A DNA stretch of 64,000 bases. Source: Dromiciops gliroides (taxonomy: Eukaryota; Chordata; Mammalia; Microbiotheria; Microbiotheriidae). Below, in pieces: positions 13,001 to 22,707 of the stretch (positions are counted from its first letter, which is position 1; each line of letters opens with the position of its first letter). The notes beneath the pieces are model-generated. The model had not been told where the DNA came from. It ran no database searches and saw only the letters and a program-made list of their open reading frames with translations. The position numbers and the translations under genes are program-made. Location of the stretch: positions 3,212,334 through 3,276,333 of the forward strand of contig NC_057863.1 of assembly GCF_019393635.1 (NCBI RefSeq), in the 5' to 3' direction.

Positions 13001-16000
13001 GAGCTCTCCTGCCCCTTGTCCAGAAGGTGAATTCAGGCTCTGGCTTGGGGGGTCTCTGTGCACATGAAGGCTGTCCTGCATAATCTTTTTGGGGGGGGGG
13101 GCCATTGGGGTTAAGTGACTTGCCCAGGGTCACACACCTGGTATATGTCAAGTGTCTGAGGCCGGATTTGAACTCAGGTCCTCCTGACTCCAGGGCTGGT
13201 GCTTTATCCCCTGCATAATGTTTTATTCCACCTCTCTGGGGTTTTCATTTGGCCAGGAACAAGATGCTGAGAGCTCAGAGGAAGCTGAAGAATGGGATGA
13301 TGGGGAAGGAGGCGTGTCAAGAGGCGATGCCGGCTCCGAGACCCCTGGTTGTGGTCAGCGACCCCCCGGGGGGGACCGGGACAGTGACGAGTACGACTGG
13401 ATGAGTGAAGAAGGGGACAGCGAGTACGAGGACTGTCTAGATGAAGATGAGGCCTGGCAGACGTGCTCTGAGGACGAGCCCGACGCCGAGTCTTCCTGCG
13501 GCCAGAGCTGTCAGGAGAGCGGCTCCAGGGACCAGGAGCTGGGGGACAGGGGCGCCCGCGTGCAGAATGACAGCCACCTGGTGGAGAAGCAGGAGCTGCT
13601 CGACCTCTTCAGAGAGATGCATTCTGGGAAGAAGGTCAAGGAGGGGCAGCTCACCGTGGGGCTGGTGAGTTGAAGTGGGGGAAAGGGAAGCCCTTCTGGG
13701 GGACCCTGCACAGTGTGGGTGCCTGGAGTTGGAGAGACCTCAGCAAAGTCCCCAGGAACCCCCGGGATGCGCTCTGCACACACCCAGTCTTGACCAACAC
13801 TCCTCCCTTCCCGAGGCCACTCCCAGGTGGCTCCCGGGACAGCAGGCAAGCAGAAGGCCCTAGTGTGGGGAAGGCGAGGTGGGCCATGGTTGGGGGGGGG
13901 GGGGGTTCTTGCCCAAAGTTACCTGGGTAGTGGCCACAACCTCCCACAGAGATAGTACCTCTAGGGTTTGCAAAGCACTTCCCTCCACAGCTCTCCCAGG
14001 TGGGGGTGTCTGGGGGACCAGCCCTGGGCTTGAGTCCCCCCACAGATACCAGCTGGGTGACCCTGGGCCCTGGGGTCCTGTGGTCTCCGACTTGGCCATC
14101 CCTGTCCCACTAGCAGTGGGCACCGGGGTTGGGGTTCAGACCCAGCATCCTGACTGTCCAGCCTGACCTCACAATGACTGTCCTGTCCTGAGAGTGGGTC
14201 AGTTAGAACAGTCTTCCCAAGTTCTTGGGACAAGAGTGAGGCCCAGCCCAGGCTGTGCACAGAGCCAGAACGAGAGGGACTGGGAAGGCAGGACGGCCAG
14301 GCCATGAGCCTCACCTGTGTCCACACGTTGGTCAGCTGTGGAGCGGTGCCCGCTGGGCAAAGGGGCAGCTCTGGGGCCGCTGGCATCACGTCTCCCATCT
14401 GGGTCACCCTCTCCAGGTCGGTTACCCCAACGTCGGGAAGAGCTCGACAATCAACACCATCTTTGGGGACAAGAAGGTGTCGGTGTCAGCCACGCCTGGG
14501 CACACCAAACACTTCCAGGTAGGCCCAGGGTGCGGCCCCTCAGTCCCGCTCCCTCCTGCCCGAGAAGCGAGCAAACCCGGGGCTTCTCTTGCAGACGCTC
14601 TACGTGGAGCCCGGCCTGTGTCTGTGCGACTGCCCCGGCCTGGTGATGCCGTCCTTCGTCTCCACCAAGGCCGACATGGTCTGTTGCGGGATCCTGCCGA
14701 TCGACCAATTGAGAGACCACGTGCCCCCCATCTCGCTCATATCCTTTCTGTGTGGGTGGGGGGGTCTGGCGTTAGATGGGGCGAAGCCCGTCTGGCTGTG
14801 GGGGATGGTGTGGCTTCCTTTGTCTGCCAGGGCCTGAGAGGCGGTGACTAAGGTCCCCCTCCCAGGCGTGAGGCCCCGGGGTCACTCGAGCTCAAGGTGG
14901 GGAAAGCCATTACCCGAGGCATGTCCCCGGATGTCTGTAGGGGACAGAGGGGACGGCGGCTCAGGATGCTTCCCCTGCTCTGGATCCGGGGTTCCCTCTA
15001 CCTGGGGTCCAGCAGGGCCTCCCATGAATGCCTGGTGAGGGGAGCAGGAGCCAGGACAGGCACAAAGGTCCCGTCAGCTTCCTTTACAAACTTACATTTG
15101 TCAGAACATCCCGAGACACGTCCTAGAAGCTACCTATGGGATTCACATCATCCGGCCCCGGGAAGATGAAGACCCCGATCGGCAGCCCACCTCGGAAGAG
15201 CTGCTGACAGCTTACGGAAGTGAGTTCTCTGGGTGTGCCTACGCCTGGTGAGTGTGCGTGTGTGCGCACCTGTGAATGCCTGGGTGAGGGGTGTGTGCAC
15301 CTCATGCTCAGGGGGTCAGACAGGAAGGCTTGTCTCCCCAGAGGAGCCGTCTGGAGCTGCTGGGGGGCCCAGAGCCAGGGAGGCAGCAAAGCCGGGCCCC
15401 AGGGGAGGAGGAACAAAGGCAGGCTTTTGATTCGTGGGCCCTGGGTTCCAGTCTTGACCCTGGGCGAGTCCACAGCTCCTGTGATTGAGCTGTACAGTGA
15501 AGGGAGATTGGGGGGGGGGGCAGAGCAGGCCACGCCCATTTGGGGATCACAGGTGTGGCTCAGCTCCAGTGGGAGGAGGGGCCGGAGAGGGGAGGGGCCA
15601 GTGGAGCTGCCTTCAGTGGGGCCTCTCAGGGTCCCTGTGATAGCAGTCAGCAGGAGGCCTGGGGGGTGGCATCAGCTAGCACTGGAGTGGGAGACGGGCC
15701 TCCAGGCTGTACCCCCACCCTCGGGAGTCCACTCACCTCTAGTCCTGGCCTTGCTGCCCTGGAACCCTCACCTTGATCTTTGTTCAGACACTTGGGGTCC
15801 CGGGGATCCCAGACCTAGACTTGGAAGGTGACCGGTCTGTCCAGGGCTCAGGAGTGTGGCCTAACGCCCCTGGAACTTTCTCTCAGGCATGAGAGGGTTT
15901 ATGACTGCCCATGGACAACCTGACCAGCCCCGGGCTGCCCGGTACATCCTGAAGGACTATGTCAGGGTAAGTAAGGGTGATCCCTCCTGGGGGCCCTGAG

Positions 16001-17079
16001 GACTGGACGTGGGGGGTCTGAGAAGCTGGGGTGCCCATCGGACAGCCCGAAGGTTGTACTGGCCTCCCTTTGGTCACCCACAGAGCTGGGCACAAGGGCA
16101 CCTCACTCCCAGCTGTTTCTGGGATAGTCCGGGAGTTGGTCTAAAAGAGGAGAGGTGTGCTCAGACCCTGGGCTAGGCTGGGGTTGGGGGTCAGTCTGGC
16201 CTGTTCTGAAACCTTCACCTGGTGGCCACGTGGGGCAAGGGGACCTGACTGCATGAGGGAGGGCGGGCAGGCGGGCAGCGGCCCAAATCTGGGCTGGCGT
16301 TGGTGCCCTGGGCACAGCGTTTGCCTGTCCCTGGCACCTGCTCTGGGGGTAAGGTAGAGCTAGCCCCAACTCTGCCATCCCAGGGTAAGCTGCTGTATTG
16401 TCACCCTCCTCCTGGCATCGAGCCCGGGGACTTCCAACCGCAGCACGAGAAACTGAGGCACAGCGGAGGGAAGTGGGAGGCACAGCCACCCGAGCACAGC
16501 CGCCACCCAGCCAAGCAGATCGAGAATGTGGTCGACCGAGCATTCTTCCACCAAGTAAGGTCACAGGCAGTGGTCCCGGGGGGGGGGGGGGGCAGCGTGC
16601 GGTGGTGGGGCCTCTGCTGGGGTTCAGGGTGGCAGGAAGCCGAGCCTCGGGGAGGGGCCTTGGGAGAAAAGCTACAGATGAGGACGACTTGGGCGTGTGC
16701 CCGGCCCAGGACAGGTCCTGGCGATGCGGGAGTCGGGAGATGGTGGCTTTATCCTTGGGAAACGAGAAGTGTCCTGGGAGGCTCTTCCGCCAGCTCCCCG
16801 ACCACTCATGTGCCTGGCGGTTCTCTGCTGTGACCCTGAGGCCCCGCGGGTCCCCAACCCCCCACCAGCATCTCAGGCGCAGCTCCTCTCACTCCCTAGG
16901 AGAACGTGAGGGCGCTGACCAGGGGCGTGCAGACCGTGATAGGCCACAGGCCTGGCAGCACCCTGGGGTCACCTGCCAGCGCCAGCTCCACCGGGGTCCC
17001 CGGGAAGCCCTGGAAGAAACACGGCAACCGTAACAAAAAGGAGAAGATCCGCAGGGTCACCAGGCACCTGGAGGCATGA
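6948..17079 (+). CDS. LSG1: LSG1, large 60S subunit nuclear export GTPase 1 (14 coding exons)
   Basis: Coding exons: 6948-7058, 7246-7375, 7482-7602, 9122-9208, 9486-9572, 11966-12026, 12311-12487, 13257-13664, 14417-14518, 14595-14738, 15096-15219, 15887-15966, 16384-16554, 16900-17079. They join in frame to 660 residues; from memory the human protein is 658. Seen: the GTPase motifs occur in permuted order, G4 NKAD (217-220), G5 SAL (245-247), G1 GYPNVGKS (396-403), G2 region TPGHTKH (420-426), G3 DCPG (440-443). This order is typical of the YlqF/YawG (circularly permuted) GTPases. An acidic, Ser/Glu-rich insert (about 259-370) separates G5 from G1, as in LSG1. Known of the family: cytoplasmic LSG1 acts on the late pre-60S particle and promotes release of the export adaptor NMD3. 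The basic C-terminus (KPWKKHGNRNKKEK) fits ribosome contact. The start codon sits in a good context (G at -3 and +4). No break seen. TMEM44 lies downstream on the same strand. Confidence 0.97.
7246..7375 (+). CDS. LSG1: LSG1 exon 2, residues 38-81
   Basis: Follows a pyrimidine-rich acceptor (CCCCCAG). It encodes LHTKELDDG and the strongly conserved block EEFLATAELAGTEFVA. It ends one base into a Glu codon at a GTACGT donor. Confidence 0.96.
7482..7602 (+). CDS. LSG1: LSG1 exon 3, residues 81-121
   Basis: Encodes EKLNVHFVPPEARTGLLS and ends in RIPR(R) at a GTGAGG donor. The intron that follows is the C-rich minisatellite. Confidence 0.96.
7603..9121 (+). repeat. C-rich minisatellite filling LSG1 intron 3
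   Basis: From about 7620 to 9060 the plus strand is a reiterated unit built from 'ccccctccctgtgtcccctg' and 'ctcctcc', with variants tgtgtccc/tgagtccc and varying numbers of ctcctcccc blocks. It is almost pure C/T apart from TGTG/TGAG. The sense RNA would be C/U-rich and the template strand G/A-rich. Long open frames on both strands here arise only because the unit contains no stop codon in any frame. Confidence 0.95.
9122..9208 (+). CDS. LSG1: LSG1 exon 4, residues 121-150
   Basis: Encodes RPPWDKGTSAERLQAAEREN then FLEWRRQLG, matching the conserved FLEWRRQL block of LSG1. It is flanked by a CCCCAACAG acceptor and a GTGAGT donor. Confidence 0.96.
9486..9572 (+). CDS. LSG1: LSG1 exon 5, residues 150-179
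   Basis: Encodes LEEEQNLILTPFERNLDFWR then QLWRVIER, just before the GTPase core. Donor GTAAGC. Confidence 0.97.
9573..11965 (+). other. LSG1 intron 5
   Basis: Holds an L2-type tail (about 9815-9895), an old MIR-like piece (about 10625-10760), a long SINE (11347-11582) and otherwise unique sequence. No hidden exon is needed, since exons 5 and 6 join in frame. Confidence 0.7.
11347..11582 (+). mobile_element. Longer tRNA-derived marsupial SINE
   Basis: Same tRNA-like body as the short SINEs ('gtgtgaccctgggcaagtca') with an extra 3' part ('gccaagaaaacccccc', 'aatgggttcac'). The same structure occurs at 24395, 35089 and 45270. Confidence 0.75.
11966..12026 (+). CDS. LSG1: LSG1 exon 6, residues 179-199
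   Basis: Encodes SDIVVQIVDARNPLLFRCED and L. DARNP is the hallmark strand that opens the permuted GTPase domain. Donor GTGAGT, phase 0. Confidence 0.97.
12311..12487 (+). CDS. LSG1: LSG1 exon 7, residues 200-258 (G4 and G5)
   Basis: Carries the guanine-specificity motif G4 (NKAD, 217-220) and G5 (SAL, 245-247). The donor CAG|GTAGCG lacks G at +5 and is weaker than the others in the gene. The last residues (EGLRLSTRPQ) are not conserved with the human sequence as I remember it. Confidence 0.93.
13085..13209 (-). mobile_element. SINE in LSG1 intron 7, close to exon 8
   Basis: Minus-strand copy flanked by a perfect 10-base duplication cctgcataat (13075-13084 and 13210-13219). It ends about 47 bases before the exon 8 acceptor, so its T/G-rich tail lies near the branch region. 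Confidence 0.85.
13257..13664 (+). CDS. LSG1: LSG1 exon 8, residues 259-394 (acidic insert)
   Basis: The largest exon. It encodes a Glu/Asp/Ser-rich linker (SSEEAEEWDD, DSEYEDCLDEDEAWQTCSED) and then the conserved stretch SHLVEKQELLDLFREMHSGK and KVKEGQLTVGL. A SINE ends only about 47 bases upstream of its acceptor. Donor GTGAGT. Confidence 0.95.
14417..14518 (+). CDS. LSG1: LSG1 exon 9, residues 395-428 (P-loop)
   Basis: Encodes the G1/P-loop GYPNVGKSS and the switch I (G2) region SVSATPGHTKHFQ. Acceptor CTCCAG, donor GTAGGC, phase 0 at both ends. Confidence 0.98.
14595..14738 (+). CDS. LSG1: LSG1 exon 10, residues 429-476 (G3)
   Basis: Encodes TLYVEPGLCLCDCPGLVMPS, including G3 DCPG (440-443), and ends DHVPPISL. 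It is directly followed by ATATCCTTTC, the U12-type donor, and not by a GT donor. Confidence 0.95.
14739..15095 (+). other. LSG1 intron 10: U12-type (minor spliceosome) AT-AC intron
   Basis: The intron starts ATATCCTTTC (14739-14748), the U12 5' splice consensus. A branch-site match TTCCTTTAC (15079-15087, one mismatch to TTCCTTAAC) lies 9 bases before a terminal AC (15094-15095). With this splice the protein reads PPISL-ICQNIPRHV, agreeing with the conserved SLVCQNIPRHV of human LSG1. The nearest GT donor (GTGTGG at 14750) would not keep the frame to the next AG. Length 357 bases. Confidence 0.93.
15096..15219 (+). CDS. LSG1: LSG1 exon 11, residues 477-518
   Basis: Encodes ICQNIPRHVLEATYGIHIIR then PREDEDPDRQPTSEELLTAYG. 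The start follows the AC 3' splice site at 15095; starting after the later CAG at 15103 would delete the conserved ICQ. Donor GTGAGT. Confidence 0.94.
15220..15886 (+). other. LSG1 intron 11
   Basis: GC-rich unique sequence between a GTGAGT donor and a TTCTCTCAG acceptor. No repeat or exon recognised. Confidence 0.6.
15887..15966 (+). CDS. LSG1: LSG1 exon 12, residues 518-544
   Basis: Encodes (S)MRGFMTAHGQPDQPRAARYI then LKDYVR. The split codon gives Ser where I recall Tyr in human (AYGYMRGF). Donor GTAAGT, phase 0. Confidence 0.95.
16384..16554 (+). CDS. LSG1: LSG1 exon 13, residues 545-601
   Basis: Encodes GKLLYCHPPPGIEPGDFQ and ends AKQIENVVDRAFFHQ, both conserved blocks of LSG1. The middle is variable. 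Donor GTAAGG. Confidence 0.95.
16900..17079 (+). CDS. LSG1: LSG1 exon 14, residues 602-660 and stop
   Basis: Encodes ENVRALTRGVQTVIGHRPGS and the basic tail KPWKKHGNRNKKEKIRRVTR, ending HLEA and TGA. The acceptor is CCCTAG. Confidence 0.95.
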   Translation, partial: ENVRALTRGVQTVIGHRPGSTLGSPASASSTGVPGKPWKKHGNRNKKEKIRRVTRHLEA

Positions 17080-18256
17080 CCTGGAGCCTGACCCGGCGGG
17101 CGCCTTCAAATGTCCTCGTTGTCATTATGCCGCCTGAAGGAACGTTCCCCCTCCTGGCCTGCAGTGAGGCAGGGCTGCTGCCTCTGGGAGCCACGTGCCC
17201 CACCCAGCCTCACAGTGACCGAAGGGATCGATGGACAGACTCACAGGTGGGCATGTGAATGAACAAACAACTGACGGGGTGGGTGTGTCCCCACGCGCAC
17301 ACATACACACACACACACATGCGCTCTCTCTCTCTCCCCCTTTATGAGCCAGAGGAATATTGTTCCCAGGGCCCTGGCCACGCTCCCACACTCTGAGCAT
17401 GCCAGTGCTCCCTGTACGAGGAATCCCTCTGCTACCTCAGCGCGGCCTGAGCCCTGCTGGAGGATGGTCCCTGGTCGAGAGGCCTTGCTTTGGGCATCCT
17501 CAGAGATCTCAGGGCCAATGCAGGCCTTCTGTCTGGCGCTGTCCTCCCCGCCATGGCCTCCTCCATGAGAGCCTACCCTTCTCTCAGAGTGACTCAGCGG
17601 GGGCTGGGCTCCAGAAGGGCACGACACATGAGCATGCAGGAAGGAACGGGTCACCGGGCACCGATTATTGTACAGCTTCCTGAGCTGGGTTTCTTCATCC
17701 GTAAAGCAGGTCTGCAGCCACACTGCCCCTTCTCGGTTTCCTTTGGGGGTAGCGTCCATCTCCTCCCCAAGCAGGAGGGTCATCCGGGAATGGCCCCCCC
17801 AGCCCCAGCTCCTACCTGGGGCAGAAAGCATGTGCCATTCTCCTCTCCCCCAGGACTGGTGTGCCAGGCATGCCTCCCTCACTGCCTGGGGGCCTCTGGG
17901 CATCTTGAACCCGCCTGCCTCGTCCCGAGTGTCCAGGGCCCCAGCCTCCTGCAGCACTGGGCTTTTGGTCCACTCCTTCCTCTCTTCCTCATCCATGCCG
18001 TTGCCAGAATAATCCTCAGTCACAGGAGATGTTGTTTCCCGTTTCCTGCCTTGGCATAGGCTGCTCGGGCCTCCCCTCGAGGCTCAGGTGTGGAGCTGCC
18101 TCCCATACAGGCCTCCTCTGACCCAGTGGTGAGCCCACACTCTTCTTGGGCCCGTGGTCCCCCAGTGGACTGCCTTGTCTTTCCCTCCCCGGGTGCCTTG
18201 TCCCATGGTGGGCCTGGTTTCAGACATCCTTAATAAAGGGCATGCTGTCAGTCGGA
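17080..18256 (+). other. LSG1 3' untranslated region (inferred)
   Basis: From the stop codon to just past AATAAA (18232-18237). It includes a short CA run near 17303 and no recognised interspersed repeat. The end is inferred from the signal and from an LTR that begins at 18278. Confidence 0.65.
18232..18237 (+). terminator. LSG1 polyadenylation signal AATAAA
   Basis: First canonical AATAAA after the stop codon (tccttAATAAAgggc), followed within 25 bases by a TG-containing stretch (catgctgtcagtc). Confidence 0.7.
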
Positions 18257-18277
18257 TATAGAGATTTATCTTACCCT

Positions 18278-18814
18278 TGTAGGGACCAATTTTTAATTGG
18301 GGAGTGTTAGCTAAGCGGCTCGCCGCAATATTGGGGCAAGGAAGGAGACCGGCAGCCTCCCTCAAAACAGCAGGATTTATTGAACAAGAACAAACTTAAA
18401 CACAAATGGGATCAGTAGGATCAGGGGAAAGGAAATAAAGTGGGGAAAGGGAACTTATACAACCTGAACACCACCACCGCCCAGGAATCAGCTGAGAACA
18501 CACAGCAGCGGCCTGTCGCCTTCCAGCTTCAAGCGAGAATGGCCTTCTTCCCAGCAGACCCCAGGCTGACCACACACAGCCCCCAGCCAATTGGCTGGCT
18601 GCTCTGACAGTCACGTGACTGCCCTCACTGGGCTTCCAGTCATGATTTTGCCATGCCCAGCTAGGCATCGGCAAGTGGTGATGATGTGAGGTTCTAGCGC
18701 CATGCTGATGGCTACAACCAGTGGGTGGAGCACTGCAGTTTGCAGGCACCAAGGGTTTTTTTAAAAATTGTAGCCAAAAGATGGGGTCATAACCTCAAAT
18801 AACAATTCTTTACA
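18278..18814 (-). mobile_element. Solo LTR of an endogenous retrovirus (antisense to LSG1)
   Basis: On the minus strand it begins TGTAAAG and ends CCCTACA, 537 bases, flanked by a perfect 4-base duplication CCCT (18274-18277 and 18815-18818), which fits a class I (gammaretrovirus-like) element. A minus-strand AATAAA lies at 18376-18381. No internal region remains, so it looks like a recombined solo LTR. It sits just past the LSG1 polyadenylation signal. Confidence 0.75.
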
Positions 18815-19498
18815 CCCTGCAGGAAAGTAGGAAGGAAAGGAATAATAAAGGTGGGGGGAGGGGAGGGCAGATGGGGGCGGGGGCTGTCAGAAGCAAAACA
18901 TTTAAGGAGAAAGGGTGAAGGGAGAGAATAGAGTAAATGGGAATAGCAATAGTAACTGAAAAAGTGTTGATGTAGGCTTTATTTCTCCAGCATAGAGAAC
19001 TGAGTCAAATGTATTAAAATAAGAGCCATTCCCCAGTTAATAAAGGATCAAAAGATAGGAGCAGTTTTCAGATGAAATCTATAGTCACGAAAAAATGCTC
19101 TAACGCTGTTGACCGGGAAGACGCAAGTCAAAACAGTTCTGGGCACCGCCTCGTACCTACTGGACTCAATAATAGGACAGCAGAGGAGAACTACAAATTT
19201 GGGGGATGTGGGGAAAAGAAACATTAATGCACCATTGGTGGAATTGTAGACTCACACGTTCTGTAGAGCAAGTTGGAACTATGGCCAAAGAGCTATAAAA
19301 CTATGCGTATTCTTTGACTTAGCCGTACCATTATGAGGTCATTAGCCAAAAAGAAAAAACAGTTAAAGAACCCAGTGTACAAAAAATACAGCAGCTCTTT
19401 TTCTGGTGGCAAAGCATTGGAAATTGAGGAATGGCTGAACAAATTGTGAGATGTGATTATTATGGGACACTATTGTGCTATAAGAAGTAATGAGAAGA

Positions 19499-19640
19499 TG
19501 GGGCAGTTAGGTAGCTCAGTGGATAGAGCACCAGCTCTGGAGTCAGGAGGGCCCGAGTTCAAATTCGGCCTCAGACAGTTGACACTAGCTTTGTGACACT
19601 GGGCAAGTCACTTAATCCCAATTGCCTCACCAAAAAAAAA
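19499..19640 (+). mobile_element. SINE (subfamily A) in L1
   Basis: Head 'ggcagttaggtagctcagtg', tail 'cccaattgcctcacc' plus A-run; joined directly to the next SINE. Confidence 0.8.
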
Positions 19641-19790
19641 ATGAGTAGGTGGCGTGGTGGATAAAGCGCCAGCCCTGGATTCAGGAGGAACTGAGTTCAA
19701 ATCTAGCCTCATACACTTGACAGGTACTAGCTGTGTGACCCTGGGTAAGTCACTTAACCCTCATTGCCCTGCAAAGGGGGAAAAAAAAAT
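19641..19790 (+). mobile_element. SINE (subfamily B), 5'-shortened, abutting the previous SINE
   Basis: Starts inside the head ('gtaggtggcgtggtggataa') and ends 'ctcattgccctgc' plus A-rich tail. It probably inserted in the A-tail of its neighbour. Confidence 0.8.
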
Positions 19791-19960
19791 AGTGAGCAGG
19801 GGGCTGTCAGAAAAACCTGGAAAGACAGGTATCACAAGATGATCATCTGAATGACTTGGCTCTTCTCAGCAATAATCTGAAGGATTTAGGATGAAAAATA
19901 TGCTCCATCCCCAGAGAAAAAGAACTGATGGATTAAAGCATAATTTTTAAAAGTATGCTG

Positions 19961-20120
19961 GGGAGTGGCAGCTAGGTGGCTCAGTGGATAGAGCACTGGC
20001 CCTGGAGTCAGGAGGACCTGAGTTCAAATCCAGCTTCAGACACTTAACACTTACTAGCTGTATGACCCTGGGCAAGTCACTTAGCCCCAATTGCCTTGCC
20101 CAAAAAAACCAAAACAAAAC
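19961..20120 (+). mobile_element. SINE (subfamily A) with 12-base target-site duplication
   Basis: Perfect flanks aaaagtatgctg at 19949-19960 and 20121-20132. Confidence 0.9.
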
Positions 20121-20938
20121 AAAAGTATGCTGTGTCCCCCAGCTTGATTTCGCTGGGGGCTGCACACAGGTTCGAATCTCACCACAGATAACTGAATGTA
20201 TTACCCATCCCCCTGGTCTCTAAGATGAGGGGCTGAGTGACCTCTAGTGGCTCACCTGAGACTCTCCGAGGGCAAAAGAAAGCAGGCCTGGAGGGAAGGG
20301 AAGAGACGCCACCCTACATCTCTCGGGAGCAGAGTTGGGTCTCAAGCTCGGGTTCTCCAACTCCAGATCCCAAGAACCTGCCCGGGTGGGGGGATGTCCT
20401 AGGGATGAATGCATGAGCGAGGTGCTGAAGGCCCAGTCCCTGTGTTGGCTGCCGGGAGGAGGAGAGAAAAGATGAGCTGAGCCCCTTTTCCAGGCTTGTC
20501 AAGGGTTTCTTGACCAGGGGCCACGGGTGCAGCTGCTGTTGCTCCCTCTTGAGCAGGAGGGAGGCCCTGGTTGGATGATGGCCTTGGGTGCACACTGATC
20601 TCATCCCCAAGAGGATGCAGGGGGCAGCTCTGGGCTTGAGGAAAAGACAAGGGCCGAGTGTGGACAGGCTGACTGAGAGGCCGGGACAGCCCTGAAGGCT
20701 TCTGTGTGTGTTAAGCTCAGGAATGCCAAGAACAAGAGTAAGGCAACCATTCCTGGGGCCTGCAGGAGAGGGCATGCTTTCACACTAGCCTTTCCCCATC
20801 TCATGGGGTCACACTGCCTTGTCCACTCCGAGCCCAGTCTTTGGGTGTCCCCATCCTGGTTTTGAAGACTTGGCATAAATGAGGAGATCCTGGCCTTGCC
20901 CATGTGACCTTTGGGTAATTAATGGTCAGGAAGTTTTT

Positions 20939-21073
20939 GTTTGTTTTTTTTTGTTTTTTTAGTGAGGCAATTGGGGTTAAGTGACTTGCCCAGGGTCACA
21001 CAGCTAGTGTTAAGTGTCTGAGGCCGGATTTGAACTCAGGTACTCCTCAGGTACTGTGCCACCTAGCTGCTCC
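20939..21073 (-). mobile_element. SINE, minus strand, with 15-base duplication
   Basis: Perfect flanks ggtcaggaagttttt at 20924-20938 and 21074-21088. The perfect match suggests a fairly recent insertion. Confidence 0.9.
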
Positions 21074-21974
21074 GGTCAGGAAGTTTTTTAGAGTATAAAG
21101 GAGGCTGCAGAGACCTCTCCAACCGCCCACTTTACAGATGAGGAAACATCCACAGTGGTCACCAGGTTGGGTCAGGCAGGACTGGGAGCTGTCCCAGGGG
21201 ATGCTTGTCATTGCCCTTTCTGAGATGGTCCCCCGGAGCACATGCTCTGACAGTGTAGCCCATTCACTTAAAGGGTCTCATTTCATTCCCATAACATCCC
21301 TATGTGGATGCAGAGAAAAGATCTGAACCCCGCTCTGGGCTCTTCCCCCACAGGCCACCCACCCCTGCCAGGCTGTGTGTGTCCCCCAGGGACTGCAATC
21401 ACTGGAATTGGAACAAAGCATCTCTGTTGTGTTTATTAAAGTTTCCTCTTCCTCATTCTCCACTAGAGATGGAACTTCCCTCTGCCTTTCCCTTTAACTT
21501 AAAGGAAGGTACGGCCTCTTGGGCATTTGATGCTTAATGGTGATGCTGTACACCTGCTGGTGCAAAGCCCTGCCCGTGGAGAGTGGGAGCAGGAAGCCAG
21601 GAGACACCAGGGGCCAACACCCTTGAGATGTTCTCTGGCCCCCACCCTGAGCCCAGCTAGAGAGCTTGCAAGTTGACCCTTGACATGGGCAGTAGGAGGG
21701 TGTGCTTGGCTGACTGCCAAGGGGGCAGGTACCCAGGCTGCTATCCTGTAGATAATCTGTCTCAGAATGACCGGAATGGGGGGTGGTCACAGCGAAAAAC
21801 AAAACAGGTTTTGTCCTTTCTAGTTGGCTGAATTATCTTTGGATGGGAAAGGGTTTGCCCCTTCAGTGGACAGCGTCCCTACAGAGATGACCCTTGAAGG
21901 GTCCCCAGTGTGCCTCATGCTTTGACTAGAGGGGTCATTTAGAGGGGATCCCCCCTTTGGAGTGAGTCAGTCTC

Positions 21975-22432
21975 TTTTTAAGCTTTTTGTAAAATTATAT
22001 TCATTTTGAACTTAAAGACCAAAAACCCATTTCCATGCTTACAACACAACATAAAAACCATGAGTTTCCATTTCATGCGGCTTCCTTTTAAAGGGGGGAG
22101 AACGGTGGTAAAACGCTGTGGTTTTCAAGGCTGTCCTGTTTTTCTGTGCTCCTAGACACGAGTATGTGTAAAGCCACACTGTACACACTTCCATCCATCA
22201 GTCCTTTCTCTGCCGGTGGAGAGCATCTGCCCTCAGGTCCTTTGTAGGCGGTTTGAGTGTTTGCAATACTTCAAATGACCTTGTTCAAAGTTGTGCTTCC
22301 AGTCTTGCTGTTACTCTAAGCAGCCTTCTCTTGGTTCTGCTCGTTTCACTCTTCATTGAAAGTCTATTCCTAGTTTTCTAAAAACCAACCAGTTCATCAT
22401 TTCTTATAGCACAGTAATATTCCATCATGAGA
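21975..22432 (-). mobile_element. Old L1 3' end, minus strand
   Basis: Reverse of the L1 tail seen elsewhere in the window ('ttggttctgctcgtttcact', 'cacagtaatattccatcatg'). Highly decayed. Confidence 0.6.
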
Positions 22433-22558
22433 GTCAGTCTTTCCAAGTGAGTTCCTGGATGGTGGGTACCGTGCCCTCCTGCCTGCTGGGGGTGGGAGGG
22501 TGGGGGTTAAAGGGGAATAGGAGGGACATGCAGGAAAGTAGACTAAGGCTAAATGTCT

Positions 22559-22707
22559 TTTTTTTTTTTTTGATGAGGCAGTTGGGGTTAAGTGACTTGC
22601 CCAGGGTCACACAGCTAGTAAGTGTTAAGTGTCTGAGGCCGGATTTGAACTCAGGTCCTCCTGACTCCAGGGCCGGTGCTCTATCCACGGCGCCCCCTGG
22701 CTGCCCC
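22559..22707 (-). mobile_element. SINE (subfamily A), minus strand
   Basis: Full length, T-run first. Flanks aggctaaatgtct / aggctgaatgtct differ at one base. Confidence 0.9.

Larger units (their letters stand above)
18960..19960 (+). mobile_element. Decayed L1 3' end with two SINEs inside
   Basis: Recognisable L1 ORF2-end and 3' UTR sequence ('gagccattccccagttaata', 'aattgaggaatggctgaaca', 'aaaacctggaaagacaggta') interrupted at 19499-19790 by two SINEs. Coding potential is lost. Confidence 0.7.

Noticed and set aside
14750-15103. GT-AG splice for LSG1 intron 10 (GTGTGG donor to CAG at 15103)
   Set aside because: It changes the reading frame and loses the conserved ICQ; the AT-AC splice keeps both.
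17241-18023. 260-codon minus-strand frame
   Set aside because: It is antisense to the LSG1 3' UTR and includes the translation of a CA repeat; no motif recognised.
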